Part shown: positions 37,411 to 50,163 of the stretch, piece by piece | Layout of the letters: each line of letters opens with the position of its first letter | Position numbering within the stretch: the first letter of the stretch is position 1 | NCBI GenBank assembly: GCA_023313575.1 | Contig: JAJTTP010000006.1 | Coordinates: forward strand, 868,001-932,000 | Reading direction: 5' to 3' | From: Eutypella sp. D-1 | Taxonomy: Eukaryota > Ascomycota > Sordariomycetes > Xylariales > Diatrypaceae | DNA length: 64,000 nucleotides | Made by a program: the position numbers and the translations under genes | Notes under the pieces: model-generated | Told to the model about the DNA's origin: nothing | Seen by the model: the letters and a program-made list of their open reading frames with translations, nothing else | The model's database searches: none

Positions 37411-37495
37411 AAGCAGGCAAGCAAGCAAACAGGTAGGCAAGCTGGCAAGTAGGCAAGCATAGAGGCAAAGAGGCAAAGAGGTAGACAGGCAGACA
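37411..37495. repeat. Imperfect tetranucleotide microsatellite (GCAA/GGCA/AGGC)
   Basis: A tract of slightly diverged GGCAAGCAAGCA- and GGCAAAGA-like units in the gene desert. It is simple-sequence DNA with interruptions, indicating age. Confidence 0.7.
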
Positions 37496-38019
37496 TACAA
37501 GTCGTCATCACCTTAAACCTTGAGTGATGCGATTCGGGAATGGTCATGTTATCATGGTAGCATAACCTATCAAGTCTGTCTGAGTTGTCACAGATCACAA
37601 GAGGGCGGGCGTTGTTTATGTCTGGTATGTCAGTACTTGTCCGCCACACATTTGGCCCGAGTGACAGGAACAGCAACTTCTAGCGCACACTCATAACCTC
37701 ATAGCAGGAACTCCTAACGCAAGAAATGAACCCGAGGAGGAGGGAGATGATACGATTCGTAGATTCGATAGAAAAGAAGATGAGAAAGGGATGGTGCAGG
37801 TCCCGCTATACGGCGGACTAAAATTAACGGTGCGGGTTCCTGGATTATCAATTAGAACAGTTTAGTTCTTTCTTACTAGGGTTAGGTAGTTAGCTAGCCT
37901 TCGGCAACTTGAGAGTAGATGTACCTGCATGCCGGCGTATCGGCTAGCCTACCCGCATGTACACTATACGTGATCGGGAACCCCTCTCATTTGAGGGTTA
38001 GTCTAGATACTTAACTATA

Positions 38020-38037
38020 TACCTACCTAGGTAGGTA
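38020..38037. repeat. 18-bp perfect palindrome TACCTACCTAGGTAGGTA
   Basis: The longest example of the ACCTAGGT-centred palindromes that recur between genes in this window. It is self-complementary over all 18 bases, with no spacer. Confidence 0.85.
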
Positions 38038-38459
38038 AGGGGTGGGCTTATTATAGCTTCACTAAGTACCTCGTCCCGGCTGGTGGTGCAGGGGAACAGT
38101 TTGCCGGGTGCTCCCCCTCCTCCCGGCCCTTTAACCCCCTATGTACTGATAAAGCTGCTGAATCTATGGAGATATCCCTTCTTCCATTCTTTAGAACCTT
38201 GGGACTTCTACGATTACTGCTGTATATAGTGAAAATATGCATTTATACCTGACAGCGACAGGTTTATCCATAAAAATGTAACTAACTGCTGTTTTCATAC
38301 ATACACGTAAGTATGCTATTTGCCGCCCCCGATGCTCCCGGAATAGGGGCTGGTGGCATGGAATAACCAGTATAACCTCTAACAGCTACTAATGATAGCT
38401 TATCAGCCAAAATTAAGCAGTGGCCGACTAGTAACTCGTCTTACTCGAGACGAAGCGAC

Positions 38460-38969
38460 GGGTCCGAGGCGGCTTCTTCATAGCAGCCAAGTGAGCAGCC
38501 TAAAACAAGGGATTCAAGGATCGAGCTTCCGGTAAGAACTCAGGTAATTCCATCTCTAGCCAGAAGTATGCACGGAAACACGCAAGCTCCTCGATGGCGG
38601 CACTTTGTGCGCGATCTCCATGAAGAACTGACATAGCACCGGCGCAATGAGTCGTGTATGATAAAATCTCCAAAGGTGGTAATCGTTCCGGGTCTTGGAA
38701 CGTGTAGACTCCAAGATTCTAAGGTCTAACGGAAGAACGAACAAAAAGGGGTACAAAGGGTCATCTTCAAGGCACACTGCTTTTGTGGCAAATGACAGTA
38801 CCGAGTCGGATGATACTCTGTGGCGCTGGTTCTCGCCTCCGCGATAGGTTTGGTATCCGCGTGTATTTGTCACAGAGCTAAAATTGACTTCACATGAGTC
38901 TTTCGGTGACTTCTCGCCGGCAGGTAGCCGCGAGATCGGAAATGATTTAGCTTCCGGTTCATCAAGCAT
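38460..38969 (-). pseudogene. Possible relic of a fungal transcription-factor-type gene
   Basis: A 137-codon minus-strand frame (38969-38556) contains a segment NTRGYQTYRG followed by a polar stretch, then DDPLYPFLF and a helix-like YHLWRFYHTRLIAPVLCQFF. A shifted frame just downstream reads RAYFWLEMELPEFLPEARSL before stops. From memory this pattern is reminiscent of the middle regions of some fungal Zn2Cys6 regulators. No cysteine cluster, start or splice model was found. It is a weak call, reported because the content looks more protein-like than the surrounding desert. Confidence 0.25.
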
Positions 38970-41900
38970 TACCTAGACAATTCCCCTTCCAATAGCCACT
39001 CGGTGCGTCTGTCAAGGAGGGAGGGTTCATGGGGCCACCTAGGAAATCTGGTAACATAGAGTTGAGTAACCTGGAGCTGCATATCCGCCTGTAAGTAGTA
39101 TCATCATGCTGTGCTCTAGTGGTACTTGTATTACGTCTTGGGAGGGTTCTCCTCGTTCGTGTCTCATTTCTCAGACCCAGCCTCAATACGACCTCTCGCC
39201 TTCCCATAAGTTATACGCTGCCAGCATATCCCATCGGCACCGAAACCTTTTCTCTTCTGGGGACAAAATGATATCAGCAGGCGGGTGCTGAAGGCTTGAA
39301 AGTCACAACTTGACTATTCAGTAGGTGGATCGCCTTAGCGGTTTCGAACGGATCAGCCCGCTCGAAGTCTGGGCGCGCGCATACCCCCAACCCCTGGCTA
39401 GACCAGATCCATCAAGCTGCGCTGCGGAATAATTACTCAATAAAGTGACGGACGCATTGCTATTGAGACAGAGTTCCAGCTACCATCCTTGAATGCTGTA
39501 CATGGGCAAGTAGATGGAAAATTTGCTGTATACCTCCCAATGACTTCTACCCGCACGCCCTGCTGGTCGATAAGTTGTTCAGTATCTACGTGGGGGGTCT
39601 CGGTGTGAGTCCCGTAATCTCTGAGAGACAAGCGGGAGGCTGCCCAGCCAAAAGCATTTCTACGTCTTTTGGCAAGTAGTTACCGTCGATACCGGCAGCA
39701 TACATCCACTTCGTTCAGCTAGAGTTTCACGTGGTTGATAAAACTGCCTTAATCACTGTCGGTTTCCTCCACACTTCGATGCAGCAGGGCTTGATCTCGG
39801 CCCGGACCCGGAGTAGTAAGCGTCGCCGCGCCGGTAAACGATCTTATTATAATGTAGCATATACCCCGCCCTCCCGCCTTATCGCATGGTTGTTTCCTAT
39901 TCACGCCAGCGATCTGATCGACGACATATAATCGATTACCTACGTATCGGCGCGACGAATGTACGGGGATACCATTACCTCCACCTGCCAGGGTGTGCCC
40001 GAAGATGCATTACACTCTAGCTGGTTGGCGCACGTATGATACGTACGTAAAAATTCTATAAATATACAAATTCCGAAGCTCGGCCTAACATGGGTATCGG
40101 GAACGCGTAGATGGCCTCGTGCAGAATGGGTGGCATGTTTACAGTAGCGCCGCGTGCCGCACACGCAACCGCGCTACGTTCGGCGTATATCGCATCCCGC
40201 CACTGTTTGAACAGCCGTCGCGAAATTAATCGCGATACTAAGGATGGCACAGGGATTTCGAGTAGATTAGGTTTGGCCAAGGTCAGCTCCAGATGATGTG
40301 CATAATGATGAACAATGTGCATTAGCTACATGCCATGCTGTATGTACGTCACCTTGGTGATCTTGGGGAGGGCCCGGAGGTGGCAGGGTGGTTCATCACC
40401 CAAACTTAGATCCTTACCTGATTATTGACCTGGAAGCTGTGTATGCAGTTGGGTTAAATATTTATCGCTAAGAGAAATGTTTTGTTATGGGCATGGTAGA
40501 TCTACTAAATGGTGAAGCCAAGGACCAGGCAGTCAGAGGAATAAGTCAGGGGTAGGGTGCCTCTTTCCGCACAGACTTTAGCCTACATAACTGGGCTGAA
40601 TGGTTGCAACAAGAGGTTGGCATTGGCCCTCGTGGCTTGTCCGAAACGATTTTTGAATATAATCCACCGAGCTGCATAGATTATACCAATCCATCGAGGC
40701 TCTTTTTTGTTATCAACGATATTCTTTTTTGTTTCTTGTTGAGCCAACAGGGTTCCTTGTCATTTTTCTTGGTCACTTACCAAACATCATTTTTCAACGG
40801 CAAAGACTACGAAGCGTGCGTCTCGTTTGACCTCAACCACAGGCCGGCCGACCAAGCAACCATAGGCTCCGCCTCGAAAGGTTTACATGGTGTCTCTAGC
40901 TAAGTTGAAAGGCTTATAAGACTTGAGTATAGTTCTCGGACAGTATGCTATCACTAAGATCGCGCAATAGTAGAATCTGAAGAGGCCAACAGCTGCCCTG
41001 CAGCGAAACTACACGATAGCCGTACCCCCTTTTAACCAGAATAATTCCGTTCTTGACAGAGAGCTTAGTCTTAATCATGGTGACAGTGTATTTCTTTCTA
41101 TAGTTTATTTGGTTGTCTCATTTATGTACGAAACCGTTATTCAGTTACCTCAACTCACTTGACGTCGGCATCGTTTACAACACTGCTTGAGCGTAGGGGC
41201 CGGGGATGCACCAACATACTTTCCGCCATTACCTAGCTATCATAGAATGTAGAGATCGACATATCGATAGGTTTCTTGGTATATCCCTACAGGCGGCGCA
41301 GCCACTCATATCTATCCCAAGAGAGACACGCAGGCTCCTGTTCCGGTCGCTTAGGGGTGGCAAGGGCAGATACACCCGTTACGACTGTGGTTATGTTCTA
41401 GCCAGGTGAGCCAGGCCAGTGGTAGGCCACCTCCAAATGCCTGAATCGGAGACGATGTATTCGGCCTGAGACCCTACGATCAAAGAATGAGTCGACGAGG
41501 TCGGCCATGGTCATGCAGGTCACCGATGGCAAGGTGAAGGAGCCGGATAAAAGAAGCCCGGAGAAATCACAAAATCCCTGAGCTTCATCCGAACAGCCTA
41601 GCTGAGGGCCACACCATCGCATGGATTATACATTACACAGCATTGTATGATATGCTATCCGCCAGAAAAGCAGGCAGCAGCCCGCGAAGCTAAGAGTGCT
41701 GCTGCTCTCCCTCGCCATAGTATCTGTTTCCTAGGTGCGGCCGATAACCCAGTGGATTAGAGGATCTTATGTAGGCAGGGTCAGCTCCGGAGAACCAGGC
41801 CACTTGGCTGCATCCCGCGTGGCCCCTCTTGTCCTGTCAGGTGGCTTATCTGCAGGCTACGCCAGGAAGGAAGACAAATCCTCATAACAGCACCCGCCTT

Positions 41901-44900
41901 ATACGTTTCACGTACTAATGTGAAGTTAAAAAGGAAGCATACACTGCTGTTCAGTAGCGGAAGTAGAAGTGCATATGGAACGAGCATTAGCAGAACCATC
42001 CGACCGTCACCACAGAGGACAGGAGCCATTGTAAAGTAAGCATGGCACGAACGCACGGAAGTGTCAAACTAGCATCTCAATGGATATGTAACATGTGGTC
42101 CTCTTGTCTCTTCCCGAGGCAAGGACACCCCCTTCAGCCATGACCTATCCTTTTCTTCAAAAAGTATATTATGCGAGGAACTACAATGAGACCCGCATGG
42201 TAGAGAGAGCATCACACGACATTAATTCTGCTATGACCTTGGTTGCACCCTCCAGGTAAGGAGCTCAGATGTGGAATGACATATTGCTCGTATACGATAT
42301 CATACGACCACATGAAGGCAACCGCAGACGCTCAAGGCCCATCCTAGCATACATGCAGAGGGGTCTTCTTCTGCATCGAATATTAAGGCATGATAACGTG
42401 GGGGCTGGAGGGGGGGGGGGGTCGTCAAGAGCCAGACAAGCTCCCTGGCGATACCATTATGACTGCATCATACGGGTGAAAGCATGGCCATGAAGACTCA
42501 CAATTACGCGATAGCCTACTAAGGCCTGAGGTTTGAGAACGCATCTCACTATGGCCATGTATATCAGTGGCACTTAATAGTTGATGAGGTGCCATTTTGT
42601 GAGGCTATACCCATCACATGTTGTATCTCGCCCTAGCAAGTGTCCTTGGCCATACCGCTTGTCAGCTATATGGTACTGAGTGCCTTTGGTGGCAGCATGT
42701 TAGTCAAATTATCGATGCTAAATATTTGTCTCGGATAATATCTATCTTCTGGTGTGTATTCTTATAAGTCTAGTTGCTGTATAAAGCTAAGGGTGCCGTT
42801 TACGGCAGTAAGATACGTCAATATACATTCTGTTGCTTTATATGTCTTTGGCTCGATTTTAAACCTCAGAAAGACCGTAGAAGAGCGAAGAACCCCCGGC
42901 CTCTTTTGATTGCCTTAAGTATATAATCTTCCACATCTCACTAATCAAGACCCTATCTTGACGACGACAATAAACAGCATACCACCAGTGCGAATAGAGT
43001 CATCACTCACTGGTGGCGATGTGTTCTCGAGCTAGTGTTGAGTGTATGGTTTCTACGCTACGCTACGCTTACCTAAAAGCCATAACCCCCCCCCCCCCCC
43101 CTCTCATTGAAAACCCGTTATTGCTACAGGCCTCGGCGCATGAACGAGACTTTATTGTCGCATAAAGACCCCCACATGTGGACAGAACCGGACGGGTTGG
43201 CTCATCTCATCGACACCTCCTCAGTTTGATTCGACCCAAATGTCTCTCTCCTCCTGGCTCGCCTTGATCAGGACGATACGGCTCAGCCACGCTAGCCTCT
43301 ATTTACGTAGCTATACGTGAAAACTCCTATCGGTCCGGCCAGAAAAAAAGGGTTACTTCCGCGTCTAGCCATCCCATGGTTCCGACCAGCGCGCGCGGCA
43401 TGGCCTCCCCACAGACGTTTTCAAGAGGGGACGAGGACCTTGGCGTAGTCATTCGTGACTAAGGCTCCGTATACCAAGTCGATACCGGAGATGCGGTGTG
43501 CAGTGTGCTTGAACTAGCCCCCTTTTCACAATTGCCGAGCTTAAATACCAGTAGTCAGACACGCAAGAGCACGTAGCATGTTCGTGGGAAGCGCGACGCT
43601 CTCATATTCCGGTAGAATCTCGTCAGGGGATGGGAATATTCTCCGTGGCCAACCACAAACCCGGGACGCTTTCTACTTCACCTTATGTTCTACGTGTAGT
43701 TATTTTAAGCCTCAGTCACCCCCGAAGGTATGGCTGGGGCGAAGTTCCGACGTTCCTGTTCCGGGAAGCCGACCAAGCTTATGGCGGCTAATACGAAGAT
43801 AGCCCAGAAAGAGGTTCAGTAAACCGCGACATTGCGTGTAGTACAATTCAAGGAATTGAAAAACGGCATTCTACTGCAGAATTACATTAACTGACGGTAG
43901 TAGATTTTTCTAATGATTTTCCTGCCCGCCTAGCAGGTCTTCGAACCACCGTGCATCTCTATGTTGCGAGAACACTGAGCGACTGAGCACTCCAACACTC
44001 TAGCTGGTCGTCGCAGTTTCGGAAACGCTGCGTAACTCTTAACACGGTAATATGAGAAAACACTTAATTCTAGGTATAGCTAGCTATGTACTGGACAGTA
44101 CTTGACCATATCATGACGACTCAGCACTCTCCTGATATTATATGTGGCACTTTAGAGGTATTCTCTGTGTACATTAATTTTCTTCATACAGCCAGCGTAT
44201 GGTTTCCAGTAAGGGAGTTGGCTCTACTCTTAGAGACTGTGTCTATCTGTGAATAGCCTAGATAGGGACTGTGCCCCTATCTGTATCCTCGTACAGTCAG
44301 CTTTGCCTATTTCATCCCTCAAAGACAAGACCAGACGTGTTCCCCATGCTCACTTCTGAATAGCACAACCCAAGCATATACGCACGGTGTGAGAACCCTG
44401 TGAGGAGTGTGACAGCCTGAAGCTCTTATTAGACGCCCTTGACAAGGCAGAAATTCTTGCCACGTATGTGTCCGCGGTCATGCAAGCTATGTCAATGTGA
44501 CAAGTAATGTCTCCCATAGTTCTGTGTACGGACTCACGAATAGGACTTTCCCAAGTCAGCTCGCAGGCGAGCCCTGAGAGCTAGATTACGTATAATAGTG
44601 ACGTATCAGCCACGGACTACCGTAGGAGGCACCCCTTTAACCGCCCCTACTGAGATGCCAGGAATGCGTCAAAGCGCAGAAGACACCCACGCGTCCTCGA
44701 GGTTATATGTAGGTTTAATAGTAGGTACTAAAACCAGGCCAGCGGTGAGTAGTTAGAGTGGCCGCGTCTCGGGCTTGCTGGTCCTGCTCCAATTTGAGCC
44801 CTCTGTTGTTGATTTCCACGTCCAGGCGCAGGGAAAGACGAACACGAGACAAAAGCGAACATCGTGACTGGAAAGGAAACCAGCTCCCACGGGTCCCGTT

Positions 44901-45969
44901 ACAGGGGAAACTATTCCCAGAGAATCCGGTAGATAGGCAGAGAGCGCGACAGCTGTTCTTGGAGTCACCTGCAACGGGTGTCGAACCTCGCCTCTGGCAT
45001 CGGGACGACCGACCGACCCTATGGGGTTAACCGTGCGAAAATGTCATCCTTGAAAGAACCCGGCGGCTAAGCCGGTAAACGGAACTTCTGCGTCCACGTC
45101 GGTATCCTGACCCGCATGATAGCCCAATGCCCGAAAGTCGTTTAGCATAGTCCAACATCGTCACCCCCGCCCCCACATCCCCCTTTTGCGAAGCGCATGA
45201 GGAGCCATGCCTAGAGTTCTTCTCAACAGGGGTTAGCTACCAAAGAATCTTTGTGTCTATCGGGGCTCTCCTTATCCTCAATGTTTTACTATGTACTGGC
45301 AGAGGGGCGCGGGATATGCTATTTTGGTCACATCTACTCCTAGTGTACATCTATCATGGCCACTCGCCCACTGCCTTAGACACTGGGATTATTTGAAGAG
45401 TCCGACGCCAATAGAGTAAACGGACACCACCAGTGCCCATCCTTGAACTATATACGGGATCATAGAACTCGACACTAAACTCTATTCCTATTCCAGACTT
45501 GGTGACTCGGGAGTAAGGAGGAGTACTCTGAGGAAAACGAGGCGAGGTGGACGTATCCTAAGTTTCGATTTTGGTGACTATCGATTTGATGCTGAAGAAA
45601 CACAGATGGCTCGATGAACCCCTAAACGTCTACTTTCCCTCCGCATACCTCGGTACTGTAAATTTGTACAGCTCGGCTCTAGACAAAGAATCGCACTACA
45701 TACAGTTCTATAGGATGGAATCCCACATGGACCCGACATGTCACGACACAAATCCATACGGTATATCGAATTAGGCGGGTAGACACAAGAAGGGCATCGA
45801 TGGGCGTACTGCTCGCGTGCTAGCGCCACACAGATACAGCATGGTACGATATGGCTATACTAGAACCCGGGCTTTTCCAACAACACCAGTGATGCCACCT
45901 AGAGCAAATGGACAAGACAGACAGCTCACGTCTTGAATTAGATACCGCATCGTGCCGCCACGTGTTCCT

Positions 45970-46029
45970 TCACCACAAAATCATCGACCCTGCAGGATAT
46001 TGCTGTTGCTGTTGCTGCTGTTGCTGTTG

Positions 46030-46060
<31 letters not shown>

Positions 46061-49000
46061 TGTGGATGCTGTTGTTGCGTCTGCTGCTCCCACTCCGGGC
46101 CACCGTTAGGAGCCTCGGGCACGTTGAGGTCGCCGCCGCCGTTCCAGAAGTCGAGTTTATCGAGCTCCCTTTTGAAGAAGTCACGCTCGTCCTGAAGAGC
46201 GACGCGGATTTCGGGCGCCATCTGGTCGGGGTAGCGGCGAACGTTGAACCAGTGGGTGAGGCTGCGCAGGGCCTGCTCTAGTGGAAGGGCCTCTTCGATC
46301 TCTGCGTCCACGTCGCTGCCCGCTAGCCACTCATCCCGTAGCTCTGGGCGGCAGTGAAGGTATACTGCAGTGATTACCCGCATGTTGCTCTGCCGCCACT
46401 TGCGCCCGCAGTACGGCACCTGGTTCTTGAACAACTTCAGTGTGTACAGGCGCAACTCCGGCTGTGGCACCTTCAATGACTTGCGGATGATGTTTGACGA
46501 CTTATACTGGACTAGCAGTAGGTTCCGGTGCGACTTATTCTTGCAGATCTTCTGCATGATTCGTAGGTAGTTGATTAGGGAAAAGAAGTTGCGCCGGGAG
46601 AAGTCTGTGATGGGCTCCTTCGGCAGAGGGTTAATAGGCAATCCAAGTTCGTCGACCTCTGGCCGCGAAGTTGCTTCACCTTCTGCCCTAGTCCCTGGCT
46701 CGCTGTCCTGAGTGGGGACCGGTGGACTTGGCGATCGTCTACGTTTAATCGGTGGCGGTGCTGCCTCATCGTCGCTTTCATCTTCCGGACCATCGATTTC
46801 TGTGGGCTCCCTCATCTTATTAGATGGATGTGCACGATGGTTACAGAAGTAAAAGAAACTACAATTTGTTAGCTTTGACCCTTCGCGCGGAAGTCATTGT
46901 ACCTACCTGTGTTCAAGCCGGTCGGTTTTACTATCAACGGCCTGCTGGACATCCTGATGAGCAAACAGTTTGAGAACCAACGGGAGATAATTCGAGTCTA
47001 GTAGGAGCTGTGTCATGTACTCAAACTTGAGGACATCTAAGGATACATAGTCAGCAATTAGTTAGGATGGAGGGGAATGTTCCTGCTTACGAGACACCTT
47101 AAGCCACCTGAGAAGGAGAAGAATGATACCAGTGGCGGCTTTCGCCTCGATCTCGCGGCCCCTTGCAGCATCCAAGTCCTCCAGGGAAGGATCTTCATGA
47201 TTTGAAGGAGCTGAACCATTCATAGCGATACTGCTGTCGTGAGAGCGGTTTAGTGCGGGACCTCCATTGACACGAGTATTAGTACCGGATCCCGCCATGC
47301 CAGGGTGTTGGCCGTTGGAAGAAATCGTAATGGCCGCAGTCACGCTCTGCAACACGCCCTTCATAAGAACAATGATCAGAGACTGTAGCTGTGGTAAAAT
47401 GGCCTCCTGCAAGTAGTTAGTGGTTTTCTTATATGCTGTGCTTTAACGACCTACGTAGAAGGCTTCGACGGCCTCAAGTCGCCGTACGATCTTCTCGTCG
47501 AGATGAGGGTTGGGACCACGGTCGATCCCAGTCCCCTGAGATTTCTTCCTTCTTTGCTCAATCTTCTCAAGAAGCTCGTCGTCGTCGATATCATCTTCAA
47601 GAGCTAAAACATCCAGGTCCAACTCTTCTATATCGTCGTCGGACGGATCCCAACCTCTCTCGAACTTCAAGAATCTTTCACGTTCTTCCCATAACTGCCT
47701 TGTTGCTCGAGTCATACGGACGCGTTTTGAGAACAACTCTCCAGCCTCAAGGATTGATGCAGGCACATCACTGCCTTCCCATCTCCGGCCAACAAGGATA
47801 TCTTGAAGGCCCGCGCCACCCTTACCCCCGGCACTGTTACTAGTGGCGTCTAACGGTGGGTACATGAACGGGAAATTCTGGTTTGTCTGATAATTCTGTT
47901 TTTTCCCTCCTTTGCCACCGACTGCTGGCGAGGGTGGAGGTGATGGGGCCGGGGTCGCGATGTGGACAGGTTGATGAAGGATAGAAGCGCCACCACTTTG
48001 CGTCCCTGGGGGAGCAGGAAGGATGCCATTCGAACCATTATTCCTAGTAGGGTGATTTGGCAATGGTGGCAGAATAGAGGTATTGTCCGCATCTAGGGGT
48101 ATCGCCGACTGGGGAGGCACATAGGCTGGGTATTTAGATGTAATTTCCTGACGGAAAACATGGTAATCTAGTGGCGATGCAGTAATTATGTCTTTCGTCT
48201 TATCATTTTCCGATGTCTCCTTGAGAGCTTCCTTGGTCTCCTGAATCTTGTCGGTCCCGCCAAAGATCAAGAGAATCGACTTCCATAATAAGAGAAGGGT
48301 CTTAAGGAAATTAGCAATTATGTCCAGGTTAGGGGCAAGCTTGAGACACACCTGAGGGATGGGTATAATGTTTCCTTCTTGCCACCGTAGCTTCGCAGAA
48401 GCTGTGAGCATGTAGGTTGCCAAATCAGGCTCTAGACTCACTATAGGACAGATAGTAATTAGCGGATGATCTTGGAAAAAGGAAAGATCTACATATACCT
48501 ACAAAGCTTTTCATATACATCATTCAGTCCTTCAGGATCATTCAGCGTCTCTTGGATGCAAATGTACATTATGGTCATTAGGTTAACAAGTACGTCCTGA
48601 ACCTCCTGGATCGGAACATTTTGTGGCCTAGAGGGCTCATCCACCCTTTCATCTGCATAAGCGGGGAACAAGAACGTTTCATTTGGGACTCAACATACCG
48701 AAGGGCGTCGTAAGAATCGCGTAACGCCTTCCAAATAATAGGAATGCCATCGAGTTCGGAAAGTAACTTCACACCCGATTTCATGGCATCTAGTTGGCTC
48801 TGGGTCGCAACGGAACGGACCTTAGATTTGTCGAACCGTGGGGGATCCTGGCCAGCCGTATCGGCCCAACGGCCTAGAATCAGGTAAGCGAGCCTGCCGA
48901 TGGCATTGGCACGAACGGGGGCTTCGGTTGATTTGACGTTATCTAGCGCCTCCTGCACAAATTGGGCCCTCAGCTCGGCACTGGCTTCGTCCCATGAAAC

Positions 49001-49486
49001 CTGTGTGGCCTTTGCACCGGCGAGCAGCTCCCACTGCCACTCGAAAGCCCTCTGAGCGGCGTTCAGACGAACCCATTGCCAGAACTGGTAGACGAACCAT
49101 TCGTCGATCTCTTCGGCGTGGGGCGCGGTATCGGAATAGACGAAATCGTATGCAACAGCCTCAGTTCCGCGAATCTCGGAGACTATGCGCCTCAGTTGTG
49201 CCAGAGAGAGCGAATCGGGCGGTTGACCAGGCTGGTTCCCCGGCGGGGGGGCAGGCTGAGTGGGCGGGTTGGTTTGCATTTGATTTCTCTGTAACGGCGG
49301 TCGCGCGGAAGGCGGATTCGGATTCTGTTTTGGCGCTGCCCCGTCTGATGGAGGACCGGGCGCAGGACCAACATCAGCTACACCGACAGTGGCTTCAACC
49401 TCTGCTCGTGCCTGGGCAGCAGCCTCAGTGGCCGCGGCGCTCTCTGCACCGTCATTCGCAGCCCTCGATGGCCACAATGAGTTCAT
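45970..49486 (-). CDS. FAR11: STRIPAK complex subunit FAR11/STRIP1 (HAM-2/PRO22-like)
   Basis: Six exons (49486-48699, 48645-48503, 48440-47455, 47406-47091, 47036-46907, 46858-45970) join in frame to encode 1083 aa. STRIP1/Far11 is a core scaffold of the STRIPAK phosphatase-kinase complex. In Neurospora (HAM-2) and Sordaria (PRO22) it is needed for hyphal fusion and fruiting. The N1221-like part includes AYDFVYSDTAPHAEEIDEWF, VYQFWQWVRLNAAQRAFEWQ, VPIQEVQDVLVNLMTIMY and LRMTRATRQLWEERERF-type sequence. The C-terminal DUF3402-like part includes MTQLLLDSNYLPLVLKLFAH and NLLLVQYKSSNIIRKSLKVP, then KWRQSNMRVITAVYLHCRPE. Both ends are low-complexity: Ala/Pro-rich at the N-terminus and a glutamine tract near the C-terminus. 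Intron 1 needs an AAAG acceptor, because the nearby CAG breaks the frame. Confidence 0.95.
46001..46063 (-). repeat. CAG/CAA polyglutamine tract
   Basis: A nearly pure run of about 21 CAG/CAA codons on the minus strand, followed upstream by further Gln/His codons to about 46093. It lies in the last exon of FAR11, about 10 residues before the stop. The mixed CAG/CAA use would slow but not prevent length change. Confidence 0.9.
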
Positions 49487-50163
49487 GGTGCCTTATCGGT
49501 TGGTTTACTGAGCTGATCTTGCTCGGCCAGTCATATTTAGGGTATTGAATAAACTTCAGTGCTGTTGTTTTCTGTTGCTTGTTTGGTCCTGTGCTCTGTT
49601 AAAGCTAGAAACGGTGTCAGGGATGAAAGTGGGAAAAGGTTGAGACTATACGTTGAGAAAGTCAGGCTGCAATGTCGAGATTGGGGGGTTATGGAGGTTA
49701 TGGGGGGTTCCACGATCGCGGTCGCTACATTTCAAAAGTTACAGACCTATTACCCCCTAAAGCTCTATAAAATTACGTATTATCTACGAAATACGCGCTC
49801 TAACCATTAGTGGAAGTGGGATGAAATAGTGGGGTTTGAACCTTAACGGTAGGCTTCTGTCCAATCAATTTCGACCACAGGTTGGTGTGGGCCGTGAATT
49901 GTTCCCCTGCTCCCATCGAAACTGTAAGGTCCAACTTAACGGATATATACATACATATATGTATATATCGTGTACTTACAAGCTTACCCAGGCAGGCTTG
50001 TACTTGGATAGATGACCCCTTTGCCTGGCCCCTCCCTCCCCCTTTTCCCTAAGAGAGGAGACAAAGGACGATATCATGCCATGCAAAAGATGGAGGATTA
50101 AGACTCAATATACCATATCCTGGGCCATGCAAACCATGATATAATCTAAGCGATTCCTTAGTG
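49487..50163. other. Intergenic region FAR11 / DUF2011-type gene
   Basis: Promoter side of FAR11 and 3' flank of the DUF2011-type gene, both on the minus strand. It holds an AT-rich palindrome at 49942-49969. A plus-strand 83-codon frame (49559-49810) is not supported. Confidence 0.55.
49942..49969. repeat. AT-rich inverted repeat with 12-bp arms
   Basis: The arms GATATATACATA and TATGTATATATC are perfectly complementary with a 4-nt centre. It could extrude as a cruciform. It lies about 200 bp downstream of the DUF2011-type gene, so a terminator/polyadenylation role is also conceivable. Confidence 0.75.

Larger units (their letters stand above)
33810..45969. other. 12-kb gene desert
   Basis: No intact gene is supported. 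The first few hundred bases are presumably the homeobox promoter. Features seen: a possible transcription-factor relic at 38.46-38.97 kb, a GGCA/AAGC-type tetranucleotide tract (about 37411-37495), an 18-bp perfect palindrome at 38020-38037, a 12-G run at 42410-42421 and a 16-C run at 43086-43101. Open frames are short and share no recognisable domain, consistent with ancient, heavily mutated repeats. Confidence 0.5.

Noticed and set aside
48489..48671. FAR11 exon 2 ending at the GTATAT donor
   Set aside because: That donor shifts the frame at the next good acceptor. The GTAGGT donor four bases earlier joins CTATAG in frame and reads EKLLSLEPDL, so it was preferred.
49801..49850. tRNA B-box-like GGTTCAAACCC on the minus strand
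   Set aside because: The flanking bases cannot form a T-stem or acceptor stem, and no A-box is suitably placed. No tRNA was supported anywhere in the window.
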